Assembly: GCA_019752335.1 (NCBI GenBank)
Contig: JAIEMJ010000031.1
Location: forward strand, 124,001 to 188,000
Length of the DNA stretch: 64,000 bases
Source of the DNA: Bryobacteraceae bacterium
GTDB taxonomy: Bacteria; Acidobacteriota; Terriglobia; Bryobacterales; Bryobacteraceae
Reading direction: 5' to 3'
Shown: positions 1 to 8,202 of the stretch, one piece after another
Numbering within the stretch: position 1 is the stretch's first letter
Layout of the letters: every line of letters starts with the position of its first letter
Made by a program: the position numbers and the translations under genes
Notes under the pieces: generated by a model
The model's input: only the letters and a program-made list of their open reading frames with translations
What the model was told of the DNA's origin: nothing
The model's database searches: none

Positions 1-11
1 GGCTTGAGGCC

Positions 12-488
12 TTAGGGTTTCTCGCGCCGCCAGACGAGTTCCACGGAAAAGTCGCCCGCGACGGCGGTGAGCGTTAAGTGATCGCCTGTGAAGCGGTACT
101 TGCGGCGGAGGTCCGTGCCGACCCAACTTGGCACCAGACAAGCCTCCACATGGTGGATCACCTCGCCGACGCGCTCATCGACCGTGAACGTACCGTAGTA
201 GGCAATGAATCCGGCGACTGCTTCGCGAATTTCGGCGTCGGCGGCTCGCCCCGTGGCAAAGCTGACGCCGCTTGCGAGAGTCGACCGCCGCCCGGGCCGC
301 ATTAACTGCGCGGACATGCGCCCCGCGGAGTCGTAGGTGATGCGGCCGACGGGGCGTTCGGAGTACGGATAGTCCACTTTCCCATTCGCGCCGCGGCGGG
401 CGTAGCTCACGAGGTTCCACACTCCCAGAAGCTGGTCGCGCACGGGGGGCGCGGCCAGGGCGGCGAGGAGGGATCGGCGTCGGGTCAC
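12..488 (-). CDS. Lipocalin-like domain protein
   Basis: 158 aa. The segment RDQLLGVWNLVSY near residues 18-30, followed by GRITYDSAGRMSAQLMRPGR, is the typical opening of the small bacterial lipocalin-like (Lipocalin_5) family. These are single-domain beta-barrel proteins thought to bind small hydrophobic ligands; the ligand here is unknown. The start is GTG, whose first base overlaps the last base of the stop of the upstream TonB-type receptor gene (TAGTG), so translation is probably coupled. The N-terminus MTRRRSLLAALA is basic then hydrophobic, but short for a signal peptide, so location is uncertain. The family call is by motif recognition; the role is unknown. Confidence 0.7.
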   Translation of the reverse strand: MTRRRSLLAALAAPPVRDQLLGVWNLVSYARRGANGKVDYPYSERPVGRITYDSAGRMSAQLMRPGRRSTLASGVSFATGRAADAEIREAVAGFIAYYGTFTVDERVGEVIHHVEACLVPSWVGTDLRRKYRFTGDHLTLTAVAGDFSVELVWRREKP

Positions 489-3400
489 TAGAATTCGAAC
501 TTCAGCACCATTTGCACCTGGCGGCCGAAGCCGGTGAGGGTGTTGGTGATGGTGCCGCCGGCGGGAACGCCGATGTTGAAGTTCGGCAGGCGGAAGTTGG
601 CGCGGTTGCCGAGGTTGAAGGCTTCGGCGCGGAACTGCACGCGCATGCCGTCGCGCAGGGGAATGCCGAAGTTCTTCAGCACGGCGAGGTCAAACTGCTG
701 CAAGTCAGGACCACGCAGAATGTTCAAGCCGGAGTTGCCGTAGGTGAGGGCGGCGGGCGCGGCGAAGCAGGCGGTGTCGAACCAGCGTTCGACGCGGGGC
801 GAATCGATGGCGCCATTGCAGATGCGATTCGGAAGCTGATAGGCGCCGGCGTTGTTGAGGCTGGAGGCGGCCATGGTGGGGGTGAAGGCGAGTCCGCTTT
901 GGGCGGTGACGATGGCGTTCAACTGCCAGCCGCCGATGACGCCGTTGGTGAAGCGATTGGTGGAATTGACGAACTGGCGGCCCGCGCCGAAGGGCAGTTC
1001 GTAAACACCGGCCAGCACCAGACGGTGCGGGACGTTGAAGGTGGATTCGGCGCGCGCGGCGCGGCGGTTGTTGATGTCCTGATAGCCGCCGACGCGGTTC
1101 GTCTGGCCGCTGGAGCCGGAAATCGAATCGTCAATCGATTTGCCCCACGTATAGACGACGGTGACCGAGTTGCCGTTCTTGAAGTTTTTCTGCACCTTGG
1201 TGAGCAAGCCATGGTAACTGGAAGCGCCGAAGTAGCCAAGGTAATTGATGTTGGCGATGTTGCTGAGCGCCTGCACCGGCCGGCGCGAAGGCACCGATCC
1301 GATGCCGGGCTGCGCCTGGTTCAGGTTGTACGCCGAGAAGAGATTCAGGCCGCGACTGCCCAGGTAACCGACGTCGAGGAGGAGGCCCTGGCCGATTTCG
1401 TGCTGGATGTTCATGCCCCACTGCAGGCTCTTGGTGAACTTGGTATCACGGTCTACGGCTTGGATGGTGCCCACCTGTCCGGCCAAGGCGGCGGCCTGCA
1501 CTTGGGCCGACGTATTCAACGGCGCAAAGCCGGGAACGGGAATGCCGTCGGTGAGGTTGCGGCCCACGGTAAGCGAGCCGGGGGCGAAGTTCTGAATGGG
1601 CATGAAGGGCACGTTGCGGCCGAGGGCGCCCTGGCCGGCGTAGTGGACGCTGACGTAGTGGGTGCCGAAGGAGCCGCGGAGCACGGTCTTGCCTTGGCCG
1701 GTGAGCTGGTAGGCGAAGCCGAGGCGGGGGGCGAGGTTATTGTTATCGGTCTTGCGGCCGGCATACTTGTCGCCGCCGAGGGCGGGGATCAGGCTGGGCG
1801 CGGGATTCGTGGGGTCGAAGTTGTAATTTGCGAGGCGGCCGGCGACTTCGGTGAGCGGCAGGAAGAGCTCATGGCGCAGGCCGAGGTTGAGGGTGAGGCG
1901 GCGGTTGACCTTGAAGTCGTCCTGGATAAACCAGGCATTTTCCCAGCCGCGGAGTCCGAAGGTGCCGAAGAGGGTCGCGCGGGTGATGGCAGTGGGGAAG
2001 CCGAGCAGCAGGGAGGCGATGGAACTGCCACCGGCGCCGCGCGAGTTGTTGGTGAACTCGGGGTTGAAGTTAAAGAAGCCGCGCGCAGGGTCCTGCGACT
2101 CGAAGAAGTTCAAGTGGCGGCGGACGGTCTGCCAGCCGGTCTTGATGGAGTGGCGGCCCTTGATCCAGGTGAGGTTGCCGCTGGCCTGGTAGTTGGTGTT
2201 GGCGGAGATGGAGGGGATCGGGGTGTTGGCGCCGAGGAAGGCGAAGCCGGTGGGGCGAATGGCGGGCAAGCCACCCGAGAAGGGCGGCAGCGCTTCGCTG
2301 ACGCCGGGGATGCCGATTTCGCGCGCCGAGGGGATGTTCATGTCCTTGGGGACGGCGAAGAGGTCAAAGCGGGAGAAGCCGATGCGGGTATCGAGCAGCA
2401 GGTTCGGGCGAAAGACGTGCGTGTCGCTGATGACAGCGCCCCAGGTGGTGAGTTGGAAGTCAGCGGCGTCGGCGAGTTGGCCGGTGTCGCCGCCAGCGAA
2501 CTGCCCCATGGTGAAGCCGGGGTTGGCGGGGCGGGGAAGCGCGCCGGGCAGGTCAGCGAAGTTGAAGCCGCGGCTGACGCGCATGAAGAGGTTGTTCTTG
2601 TTGGCCACGAGCACCTTGTCGGAGCGGAGATTGAAGGCGTCGTCGCGTTGGATGCGGTTGGGCGAGAAGAAGTACTGGTTGGCGCCGCTGTTGGGGTCCG
2701 GGTAGAGGTTGGTGAGGAGGCGCGACGGACGCGGGATACGGCTTTCGGGAATGCGGTTGTTGGCGAACGGGGTGCGGGTGAAGAGGCCGGGGCTGGCGGG
2801 GTCCGCGAGGTTGGTCAGGGGATCGAAGATGTTGGTGGCGCCGAAGTCGCCGGCCTTTTGCGCGGCGGTGGGGACGATGCTGACGACGTTTAGGCCCCGG
2901 CCTTGGCGTAAGCCCTGGTAGTCGCCGAAGATGAACCAGCTATTCTTTTTGATGGCGCCGCCGTAGGTAGCGCCGAATTGATTCTGACGGAAGGCGGGGA
3001 TGCGGCGCTGGCTGGCGGCGGTCTTACGCTGGAAGAAGTCGCGGGCGTCGAGCGAGGAGTTGCGCAGGTAGTTATAGACGCTGCCGTGCATGTCGTTGGT
3101 GCCGGCGCGGACCTGGACGTTGACGATGCCACCGGAGGAGCGGCCGAATTCGGCGGGCGGGTTGGCCACGTAGACTTTGAATTCCTGAGTCGCTTCGACG
3201 GAGGGCTGCAGGATGGTGGAGTTGATCCAGCTCTCGTTGTTGTCGATGCCGTCCACGAGGAAGTTGTTATTCTGGCCGCGCTGTCCGGCGGCGTTGAAGC
3301 TGCCGGTGCCCCGCGGCACGAAGGCGCCGGCGCCTTCGATGTTGCCGCCCTGCTGGCCGGTGGTGACGCCGGCTTGCAGATGGACTAATTGCACGTAATT

Positions 3401-3832
3401 GCGGCCATTGAGCGGTAGTTCCTGCACCTGGCGTTTCTGCATCACGTCGCCGATTTCGGAGCTATCGCTTTTAACGAGGGGCGCGGCCTCGGAAACGGAG
3501 ACGGTCTCGGTGACGTCGCCCACGGCGAGCGAGAAGTCGACGCGCGCCTTCTGGTCCACTTGCAGATTCAGGCCCGAACGCTCGACGGTGCGGAAGCCCG
3601 CGGCTTTCACGGTGATGGTGTAATTGCCCAGTGGAATGTAGGGTGCTTCGTACTCGCCAGAAGTGCTGCTTTGCAGCTCGCGGCGGAAGCCGGTGTCTTT
3701 GTTGACGATGGTAATGTTAGCGGCGGCGACGGTGGCGCCCGAGGCGTCCTTCACCTGACCCAGGAAGGTACCAGAGGCGCTTTGGCCGAAGACGGCAGGC
3801 ACGAGCGCGAGAAATAAGGCAATGGACTTCAT
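488..3832 (-). CDS. TonB-dependent receptor, Oar-like, with carboxypeptidase-regulatory-like domain
   Basis: About 1114 aa, predicted in the outer membrane. I chose the ATG at 3832 because it begins a clear signal peptide (MKSIALFLALVPAVFGQ) and has AGAAAGGGG upstream; the open frame extends further up but that part is not protein-like. Residues 20-110 form a carboxypeptidase-regulatory-like beta-sandwich (SGTFLGQVKDASGATV). They are followed by a plug-like region containing the acidobacterial signature ELPLNGRNYVQL and NNFLVDGIDNNESW, then a long barrel ending in aromatic-rich KFEF. This family takes up or displays large substrates in Acidobacteria; the substrate cannot be read from sequence. 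It overlaps the downstream lipocalin-like gene by one base. Confidence 0.9.
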   Translation of the reverse strand: MKSIALFLALVPAVFGQSASGTFLGQVKDASGATVAAANITIVNKDTGFRRELQSSTSGEYEAPYIPLGNYTITVKAAGFRTVERSGLNLQVDQKARVDFSLAVGDVTETVSVSEAAPLVKSDSSEIGDVMQKRQVQELPLNGRNYVQLVHLQAGVTTGQQGGNIEGAGAFVPRGTGSFNAAGQRGQNNNFLVDGIDNNESWINSTILQPSVEATQEFKVYVANPPAEFGRSSGGIVNVQVRAGTNDMHGSVYNYLRNSSLDARDFFQRKTAASQRRIPAFRQNQFGATYGGAIKKNSWFIFGDYQGLRQGRGLNVVSIVPTAAQKAGDFGATNIFDPLTNLADPASPGLFTRTPFANNRIPESRIPRPSRLLTNLYPDPNSGANQYFFSPNRIQRDDAFNLRSDKVLVANKNNLFMRVSRGFNFADLPGALPRPANPGFTMGQFAGGDTGQLADAADFQLTTWGAVISDTHVFRPNLLLDTRIGFSRFDLFAVPKDMNIPSAREIGIPGVSEALPPFSGGLPAIRPTGFAFLGANTPIPSISANTNYQASGNLTWIKGRHSIKTGWQTVRRHLNFFESQDPARGFFNFNPEFTNNSRGAGGSSIASLLLGFPTAITRATLFGTFGLRGWENAWFIQDDFKVNRRLTLNLGLRHELFLPLTEVAGRLANYNFDPTNPAPSLIPALGGDKYAGRKTDNNNLAPRLGFAYQLTGQGKTVLRGSFGTHYVSVHYAGQGALGRNVPFMPIQNFAPGSLTVGRNLTDGIPVPGFAPLNTSAQVQAAALAGQVGTIQAVDRDTKFTKSLQWGMNIQHEIGQGLLLDVGYLGSRGLNLFSAYNLNQAQPGIGSVPSRRPVQALSNIANINYLGYFGASSYHGLLTKVQKNFKNGNSVTVVYTWGKSIDDSISGSSGQTNRVGGYQDINNRRAARAESTFNVPHRLVLAGVYELPFGAGRQFVNSTNRFTNGVIGGWQLNAIVTAQSGLAFTPTMAASSLNNAGAYQLPNRICNGAIDSPRVERWFDTACFAAPAALTYGNSGLNILRGPDLQQFDLAVLKNFGIPLRDGMRVQFRAEAFNLGNRANFRLPNFNIGVPAGGTITNTLTGFGRQVQMVLKFEF

Positions 3833-3876
3833 ACAGTGAGTCCCCTTTCTGAAGCGTATCGAAAACTGGTAAAGAT

Positions 3877-3882
3877 ATTGTA
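3877..3882 (-). promoter_or_regulatory. Candidate -10 element of the first receptor gene
   Basis: On the minus strand the sequence reads TACAAT, one mismatch from the bacterial consensus. It lies about 45 bases upstream of the receptor ATG and just inside a strong hairpin. No convincing -35 box is visible at the expected spacing, so this is a weak call. Confidence 0.3.
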
Positions 3883-3898
3883 TTGGATTCTGGAGGCC

Positions 3899-3934
3899 GC
3901 TGCCAGCCCGCCGCGTGAACGGCGGGCTGGCAGC
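3899..3934. repeat. Perfect 15-bp hairpin, REP-like
   Basis: The left arm GCTGCCAGCCCGCCG and right arm CGGCGGGCTGGCAGC are perfectly complementary around the loop CGTGAA. In the plus direction it is followed within ten bases by a run of five T, but no plus-strand gene precedes it. It lies between the stop of the ATP-grasp gene and the promoter of the receptor gene, so it could terminate the former. Its core resembles the second hairpin at 3995-4014. Confidence 0.6.
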
Positions 3935-3994
3935 GTGACGTTTTTCCCGCGAAAACCCCTGTAAAGCGCCATAATCATGATTCGTAGACGTTGC

Positions 3995-4014
3995 CCCGCC
4001 GCTCACGCGGCGGG
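3995..4014. repeat. Hairpin directly after the ATP-grasp stop
   Basis: CCCGCCGC, loop TCAC, then GCGGCGGG: an 8-bp perfect stem that abuts the TAG stop of the minus-strand ATP-grasp gene. It shares its core and the flanking GGGCT with the larger hairpin about 60 bases away. There is no U-tract on the minus strand, so a simple intrinsic terminator is not certain. Confidence 0.5.
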
Positions 4015-5226
4015 CTAGTCCACTGGCGAGTCTTTGGCGGGCATGAAGGCGTTAAATTCCTCTTTGGCGCGGGCGGCATAGTCGTCGAGGAGGGTGGTGA
4101 CGCGCTCGTAGCTGGGCGATTTCACGATGAAGCCGACGTGATGCTTCTTGTCCATGCGCCAGGCGATCTCCGGATCCTGGTAGTGGCTGGTGTCAGGGCG
4201 CTCCTGGCGCGCCAGCGAGACGAGGAGGCCCGCGTAGTCCGTGCGGGCGGGCGGAACCCGGTAAGCGGTCTGGCCGCCGGCCAATTCAAGCTTGGCCCAT
4301 TCGGCCCAAAGATTGAGGCCCGTGGCGGCTTCCACCAGGTCGGTGATGTGGGCGCCGCCGACGCGGGCCGAGGTCTCGAGAAAGTAAATCTTGCCATCGG
4401 CGTGGGCGACGATGAATTCCGTATGGGAGACGCCCCGCTTCAAGCCGAGCGCGGCCAGCACCGCCTGATTCTTACGCAACAAGCCCTGCGATAGCGGACT
4501 GCCGCGCTCCAGAATGCGCGTGGTAAAGATGCCGCCGCCTTGCGAGACATCGAGCGGCGGACGGCCGTAGCGGCTGGCGATGGCGAACAGAATCTGGTCA
4601 TGGTCGACGATGGAGTCGACGTGGCAGATGTCGCCGGGGACGAATTGCTCCACCAGGTAGTAGCTCTGTTCGTCGCCCAAGCGGTGAATATGGCCCCAAA
4701 GCTCGTCGGCGGTGTGCACCTTATGGATGCCAATGGCCCCGGCCAGGAAGCGCGGTTTCAGCACCCAGGGGGCGGGTACTTGTTCCGTAAACTCCTGCAC
4801 GCGGCGATGGTTGAGTACATGGACAAAGCGCGGAATGTTGAGCGACGCGGTATCGGCTTTCATGCGCATGGCGAGCTTATCCCGGAAGTGCCGCGTGGTG
4901 GTCTCGCCCATGCCGGGAATGCGCAGATGCTCGCGGAGGAAGGCGGCCATTTCGAGGTCGAAGTCGTCGAGCGGCACCAGCCGGTCAATCTCCTCGGTGC
5001 GGGCGAGGTAGGCGATGGTGTTGAGGGTATGCTGGCGGTTCCACTTCTTGTCGACGTCGGGCATGTAGTAAATCTCGTCGATGGAATCGGTGGGCCATTT
5101 GGCGCTATCGCGCAGACTTTCACTGGTGAGGAGGAGGACGCGGGCGCCTTGTTCCTTGGCTTCGCGCAGAAAAGCGTGGCCTTTCTCGTAGCTGGCGAGT
5201 GCGAGCAAGGTAAGGGGCATTGGCAT
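4015..5226 (-). CDS. ATP-grasp domain protein
   Basis: 403 aa, cytoplasmic. The N-terminal third is Rossmann-like (TLLALASYEKGHAFLREAKE). The ATP-grasp core follows: PWVLKPRFLAGAIGIHKV near residue 175, YYLVEQFVPGDICHVDSIV, then the Mg/ATP loop FLETSARVGGAHITDLVEA. Members ligate a carboxylate to an amine or thiol using ATP; the substrates are unknown here. The start could be either of two close methionines (MPMPL). It is divergent from the isomerase gene with only about 30 bases between the starts, so the two probably share a promoter region. Confidence 0.85.
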   Translation of the reverse strand: MPMPLTLLALASYEKGHAFLREAKEQGARVLLLTSESLRDSAKWPTDSIDEIYYMPDVDKKWNRQHTLNTIAYLARTEEIDRLVPLDDFDLEMAAFLREHLRIPGMGETTTRHFRDKLAMRMKADTASLNIPRFVHVLNHRRVQEFTEQVPAPWVLKPRFLAGAIGIHKVHTADELWGHIHRLGDEQSYYLVEQFVPGDICHVDSIVDHDQILFAIASRYGRPPLDVSQGGGIFTTRILERGSPLSQGLLRKNQAVLAALGLKRGVSHTEFIVAHADGKIYFLETSARVGGAHITDLVEAATGLNLWAEWAKLELAGGQTAYRVPPARTDYAGLLVSLARQERPDTSHYQDPEIAWRMDKKHHVGFIVKSPSYERVTTLLDDYAARAKEEFNAFMPAKDSPVD

Positions 5227-5256
5227 CTCCAGGGGCGGACGCGCTATCTTGTAAGC

Positions 5257-6309
5257 GTGAACCGATTTATTCTCAATTCAGCGATGGCCGCCACTTTGGT
5301 GATGGGCGGCTCAGTAGCTTCTGGTCAAGATAGCACAGGGAAAAAAGCCGTCGCCCCGGTGAAGGCTGCCGTGGCGGCCGCGAAGCCCGCCGTGGCGGCT
5401 CCGAAGGCCCCGGTAGCCAAGCCGGCGGCTGGCGCCAAGCCAACTGCGGCGAAGCCCGCCATGAGCGCGAAGCCGGTGGTGGCTTCCGCCAGTAACCCCG
5501 TGGTGCTTACCGTGGGCGACGAACAGATCACCAAGCAGGACTTCGAAACCTTCCTGGCCGGCTTGCCCGATCAGGTGAAGGCGCAGATGGCCAGCATCCC
5601 CAAGAAGCGGATCGCCGAACAGATCGCCGACATCAAGGTTTTCGCGGCGGAGGCTCGCCGGCGTAACCTCGACCAAACGGCGATGGCCAAGATCGAAATG
5701 GACCAGGCGCTGGCCAGTTCGCTCTTCCGCGACGTCCAGGGCAAGATCAACCCCTCCGAAGCCGACTTGCAGGCTTATTACGAGAAGAATAAGGACCAGT
5801 ATCAGAAGGTAAAGGCGCGTCACATTCTGCTGCGCTTTAAGGGTTCGCCCGTACCGGTGAAGGAAGGCCAGAAGGATCTGACCAAGGAAGAGGCGCTCGC
5901 CAAGGCCCAAGAGCTGAAGAAGGCCATCGAAGGCGGCGCGGACTTCGCCGAGTTGGCCAAGAAAGAGTCCGATGACGCCGGCAGCGGCGCCAACGGCGGC
6001 GACCTGGGCGCCTTCGGCCGCGGCATGATGGTGCCGCCCTTTGAGCAAGCGGCTTTCTCCTTGCCGATCGGCAAGACGAGCGATCCGGTGGAGAGCCAGT
6101 TCGGCTACCACATCATTCAGGTGCAGGAGCAACTCGGCAAGGACTTCGCCAGCGCCAAGGCCGAGATCGAGCCGAAGATCAAGCCGGACCTCGCCCAGAA
6201 GGCGATGAAGGAGATCAAGGACGCGACCAAGATCGTCTTCAACGATACTTACTTCGCTGAACCGGCCCCACCGAAGATGCCCGCCGAGCCAGCCCCGGCT
6301 AAGCCGTAA
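5257..6309 (+). CDS. Secreted parvulin-type peptidyl-prolyl isomerase (SurA/PrsA-like)
   Basis: 350 aa from a GTG at 5257. That start gives NRFILNSAMAATLVMGG, a plausible signal peptide; an ATG at 5284 would leave it without a basic N-terminus. Residues 25-85 are an Ala/Pro/Lys-rich linker. Next comes a SurA-N-like segment (VLTVGDEQITKQDFETFLAG) and a PpiC domain with VKARHILLRF, GGDLGAFGRGMMVPPFE and FGYHIIQVQE. The C-terminus is Pro/Ala-rich. The role is cis/trans isomerisation and chaperoning of exported proteins in the periplasm, plausibly including the outer-membrane barrels encoded in this window. Confidence 0.88.
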   Translation: MNRFILNSAMAATLVMGGSVASGQDSTGKKAVAPVKAAVAAAKPAVAAPKAPVAKPAAGAKPTAAKPAMSAKPVVASASNPVVLTVGDEQITKQDFETFLAGLPDQVKAQMASIPKKRIAEQIADIKVFAAEARRRNLDQTAMAKIEMDQALASSLFRDVQGKINPSEADLQAYYEKNKDQYQKVKARHILLRFKGSPVPVKEGQKDLTKEEALAKAQELKKAIEGGADFAELAKKESDDAGSGANGGDLGAFGRGMMVPPFEQAAFSLPIGKTSDPVESQFGYHIIQVQEQLGKDFASAKAEIEPKIKPDLAQKAMKEIKDATKIVFNDTYFAEPAPPKMPAEPAPAKP

Positions 6310-6345
6310 AAGAATCGACTCAACGTTCCTGGAGCCGTAAGCGTC

Positions 6346-6672
6346 ATGCGAAGCATGAAACCGCTTACGGCTCTTTTGCTGATCGTCTTGACTGTCTTCT
6401 TCCTCACCGCACAGACTCCCCAACCGCGCCGCAAACGGTCCGGAGACTATCCGGTGTGGGAGGTGAAGGTGCTGCAGCCCGTGGAGGTGACGCCCGCGCG
6501 CTATCGCCAGGTGACGGAACGGGAACTGAATGACCTGGCCTACGAAGGCTGGGAACTGGTGAGCATGACGCCGTTCACGTATCTGAACGAGGAGCGGGGG
6601 AAGGAAAAGACCATGGTGACCCAGACCTACCCGTCTTATGTCTTCAAGCGGCAGCGCAAAGAGCTCAACTAG
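6346..6672 (+). CDS. Small secreted protein with DUF4177-like fold
   Basis: 108 aa. The first 22 residues (MKPLTALLLIVLTVFFLTA) are a signal peptide; the second methionine, three codons in, is an equally good start. The mature part has LNDLAYEGWELVSMTPF and ends YVFKRQRKELN, the pattern of DUF4177-type proteins (EGWELV, then a final FKR strand). Function unknown. It lies 36 bases after the isomerase gene and may be co-transcribed with it. It converges on the oxidoreductase gene, overlapping its stop by 4 bases. Confidence 0.65.
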   Translation: MRSMKPLTALLLIVLTVFFLTAQTPQPRRKRSGDYPVWEVKVLQPVEVTPARYRQVTERELNDLAYEGWELVSMTPFTYLNEERGKEKTMVTQTYPSYVFKRQRKELN

Positions 6673-7874
6673 GCGTTAACGATCTTCTCTTTCGCCTTGT
6701 CCCAAGCCATGTACTTGTGACGCCGGTAGGAGAGCGAGCCGAGTTGCACGGCCACGACGGCTTTGTAGCCCAGTTCGGCGTCGCACTTCAGCGTGGCGCC
6801 GGTGCGGATGGCGTCCTGCAGATTCATGTGGTGCAAATCGATTGATTCGCTGCCCTGCCGCTGATACTCGATTACTTTCGCGCCTTCTTTGAACATCGCC
6901 TGCGGGGTGATGGTGAAGCCGGTGGCGGTGAATTCGAGGGTGGCTTTGTGGCCGCGCAGCAGGTACTGAATCTTGGTGTCGTTCGCCATGGAGGAGACCA
7001 ACTGAATGGTGGGGCCGCCCTCGTAGTCGATCAGCATGTTGAGCGTGTCGGGGATCTCCGCCGTCGATTCGGGAAAGACGAACTTGCCGCCGGCGCCGAC
7101 GCCGCGGACGGGCATGCCGAGGCCAAGGCTCTTGATGATGCGGGTGACGCGGTGTACGAAGAGGTCGCTGGCGATGCCGTGCGAATAGTCCCAGTAGCGG
7201 CGCCAGTTGAAGAAGCGGTCCGGGACGAACTCGTGCTTGCGGGCGGGGCCGAGCCAGGCCTTCCAGTCGAGGTTGACGCCGGGCTTGCAGTCGGGGTCGG
7301 GCTGGTAGAGGTTGAAGAAGTCGCCGTTGTGGTTGCGGGAGTAGTCGATCTGGGCGAGGACGACTTTGCCGAGCGTGCCGTCGGTGACGTACTTGTTGGC
7401 TTCGGCGAAGGAGCCGTCGGACATGCCTTGCACGCCCACTTGCAGCTTTTGTTTGCTGCCGCGGACCTTCACGGCCAGCTTGCGCGCCTCTTCGGCGGTG
7501 AAGCACATGGGCTTCTCGACATAGACGTGCTTGCCGGCGTCGAGCGCGTCGGCGGCCATCTGGTAGTGCCAGTGCTCGGGCGTGGCGATCAGGACGTAGT
7601 CGAGATCCTTCGATTCGAGCAGCTTGCGGTACTCCTTGATCTTGACGCCGCCGGTAAGGACGGCGGCCGCGTCGAGGCGCTTGTCGTAGACGTCGCAGAC
7701 GGCGCCGATCTCAATGTTGGCCGCGGCCTTCATCTTGTTCAGCGCCCGCATGTGTCCCGTGGCCATGCCCCCACAACCGATGACGCCAATGCGGAGCCGT
7801 TCATTGGCCCCGAGGATGCGGGATTGGGAGAGGGCGGTAGCGGCGAGGAGTCCGGCGAATTGGCGTCGTTGCAT
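6669..7874 (-). CDS. Gfo/Idh/MocA family NAD(P)-dependent oxidoreductase, exported
   Basis: 401 aa from the ATG at 7874, which starts the Tat-like leader MQRRQFAGLLAATALS. The Rossmann motif IGVIGCGGMATGHM lies near residue 30. The conserved VEKPM, with the catalytic-region Lys, is near residue 120, followed by the C-terminal alpha/beta domain. Members oxidise or reduce sugars and related polyols. Exported acidobacterial and planctomycete members often act in polysaccharide breakdown; the substrate is not readable here. Confidence 0.88.
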   Translation of the reverse strand: MQRRQFAGLLAATALSQSRILGANERLRIGVIGCGGMATGHMRALNKMKAAANIEIGAVCDVYDKRLDAAAVLTGGVKIKEYRKLLESKDLDYVLIATPEHWHYQMAADALDAGKHVYVEKPMCFTAEEARKLAVKVRGSKQKLQVGVQGMSDGSFAEANKYVTDGTLGKVVLAQIDYSRNHNGDFFNLYQPDPDCKPGVNLDWKAWLGPARKHEFVPDRFFNWRRYWDYSHGIASDLFVHRVTRIIKSLGLGMPVRGVGAGGKFVFPESTAEIPDTLNMLIDYEGGPTIQLVSSMANDTKIQYLLRGHKATLEFTATGFTITPQAMFKEGAKVIEYQRQGSESIDLHHMNLQDAIRTGATLKCDAELGYKAVVAVQLGSLSYRRHKYMAWDKAKEKIVNA

Positions 7875-7920
7875 AACGCTATTGTAATTCGCTAGCAAGC
7901 CCCAATTTCGGGAGTCGATG

Positions 7921-7929
7921 TGTTATTCT
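7921..7929 (+). promoter_or_regulatory. Extended -10 promoter element of the tRNA gene
   Basis: TGTTATTCT fits the extended -10 pattern TGnTAnnnT and ends 12 bases before the mature 5' end of the tRNA. No clear -35 box is seen, which extended -10 promoters can tolerate. Confidence 0.4.
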
Positions 7930-7941
7930 AAAGAAGTCTGT

Positions 7942-8018
7942 GCGCCCGTAGCTCAGCTGGATAGAGCGTCTGGCTACGAACCAGAAGGCCGGGTGTTCGA
8001 ATCACTCCGGGCGCACCA
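7942..8018 (+). tRNA. tRNA-Arg (anticodon ACG)
   Basis: The cloverleaf is complete. The acceptor stem GCGCCCG/CGGGCGC is perfect, the D arm is GCTC/GAGC, and the anticodon stem TCTGG/CCAGA encloses CTACGAA with anticodon ACG. The T arm GGGTG-TTCGAAT-CACTC has one G-T pair. The discriminator is A and the CCA end is encoded. The ACG anticodon would be edited to ICG to read CGN codons. The following 184 bases up to the kinase gene show nothing else recognisable. Confidence 0.95.
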
Positions 8019-8202
8019 CAACATCCCAAGTACTCCTGCTCTTCCGACCCTAACTGGGCGATGTGCGTCAATTTTTAGATACGCGGGGGCGATCCGCAAG
8101 CCCCTCTCGACGCCGGATCTTCTATTTACTCACGGACCTTTTTTGTCTCACGGTTACGCGTGAAGCCTTTCTCGTCGGTTAAACTCAGCAGAAGCCCCAC
8201 TC

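Noticed and set aside
512-2893. 793-codon plus-strand open frame inside the first receptor gene
   Set aside because: Antisense shadow of a high-GC gene; Gly/Ala/Val/Glu-rich with no domain pattern, while the minus frame is a complete receptor.
5257-6309. Long upstream extension of the isomerase frame to 4540
   Set aside because: The extension is antisense of the ATP-grasp gene, and a signal peptide begins at 5257.
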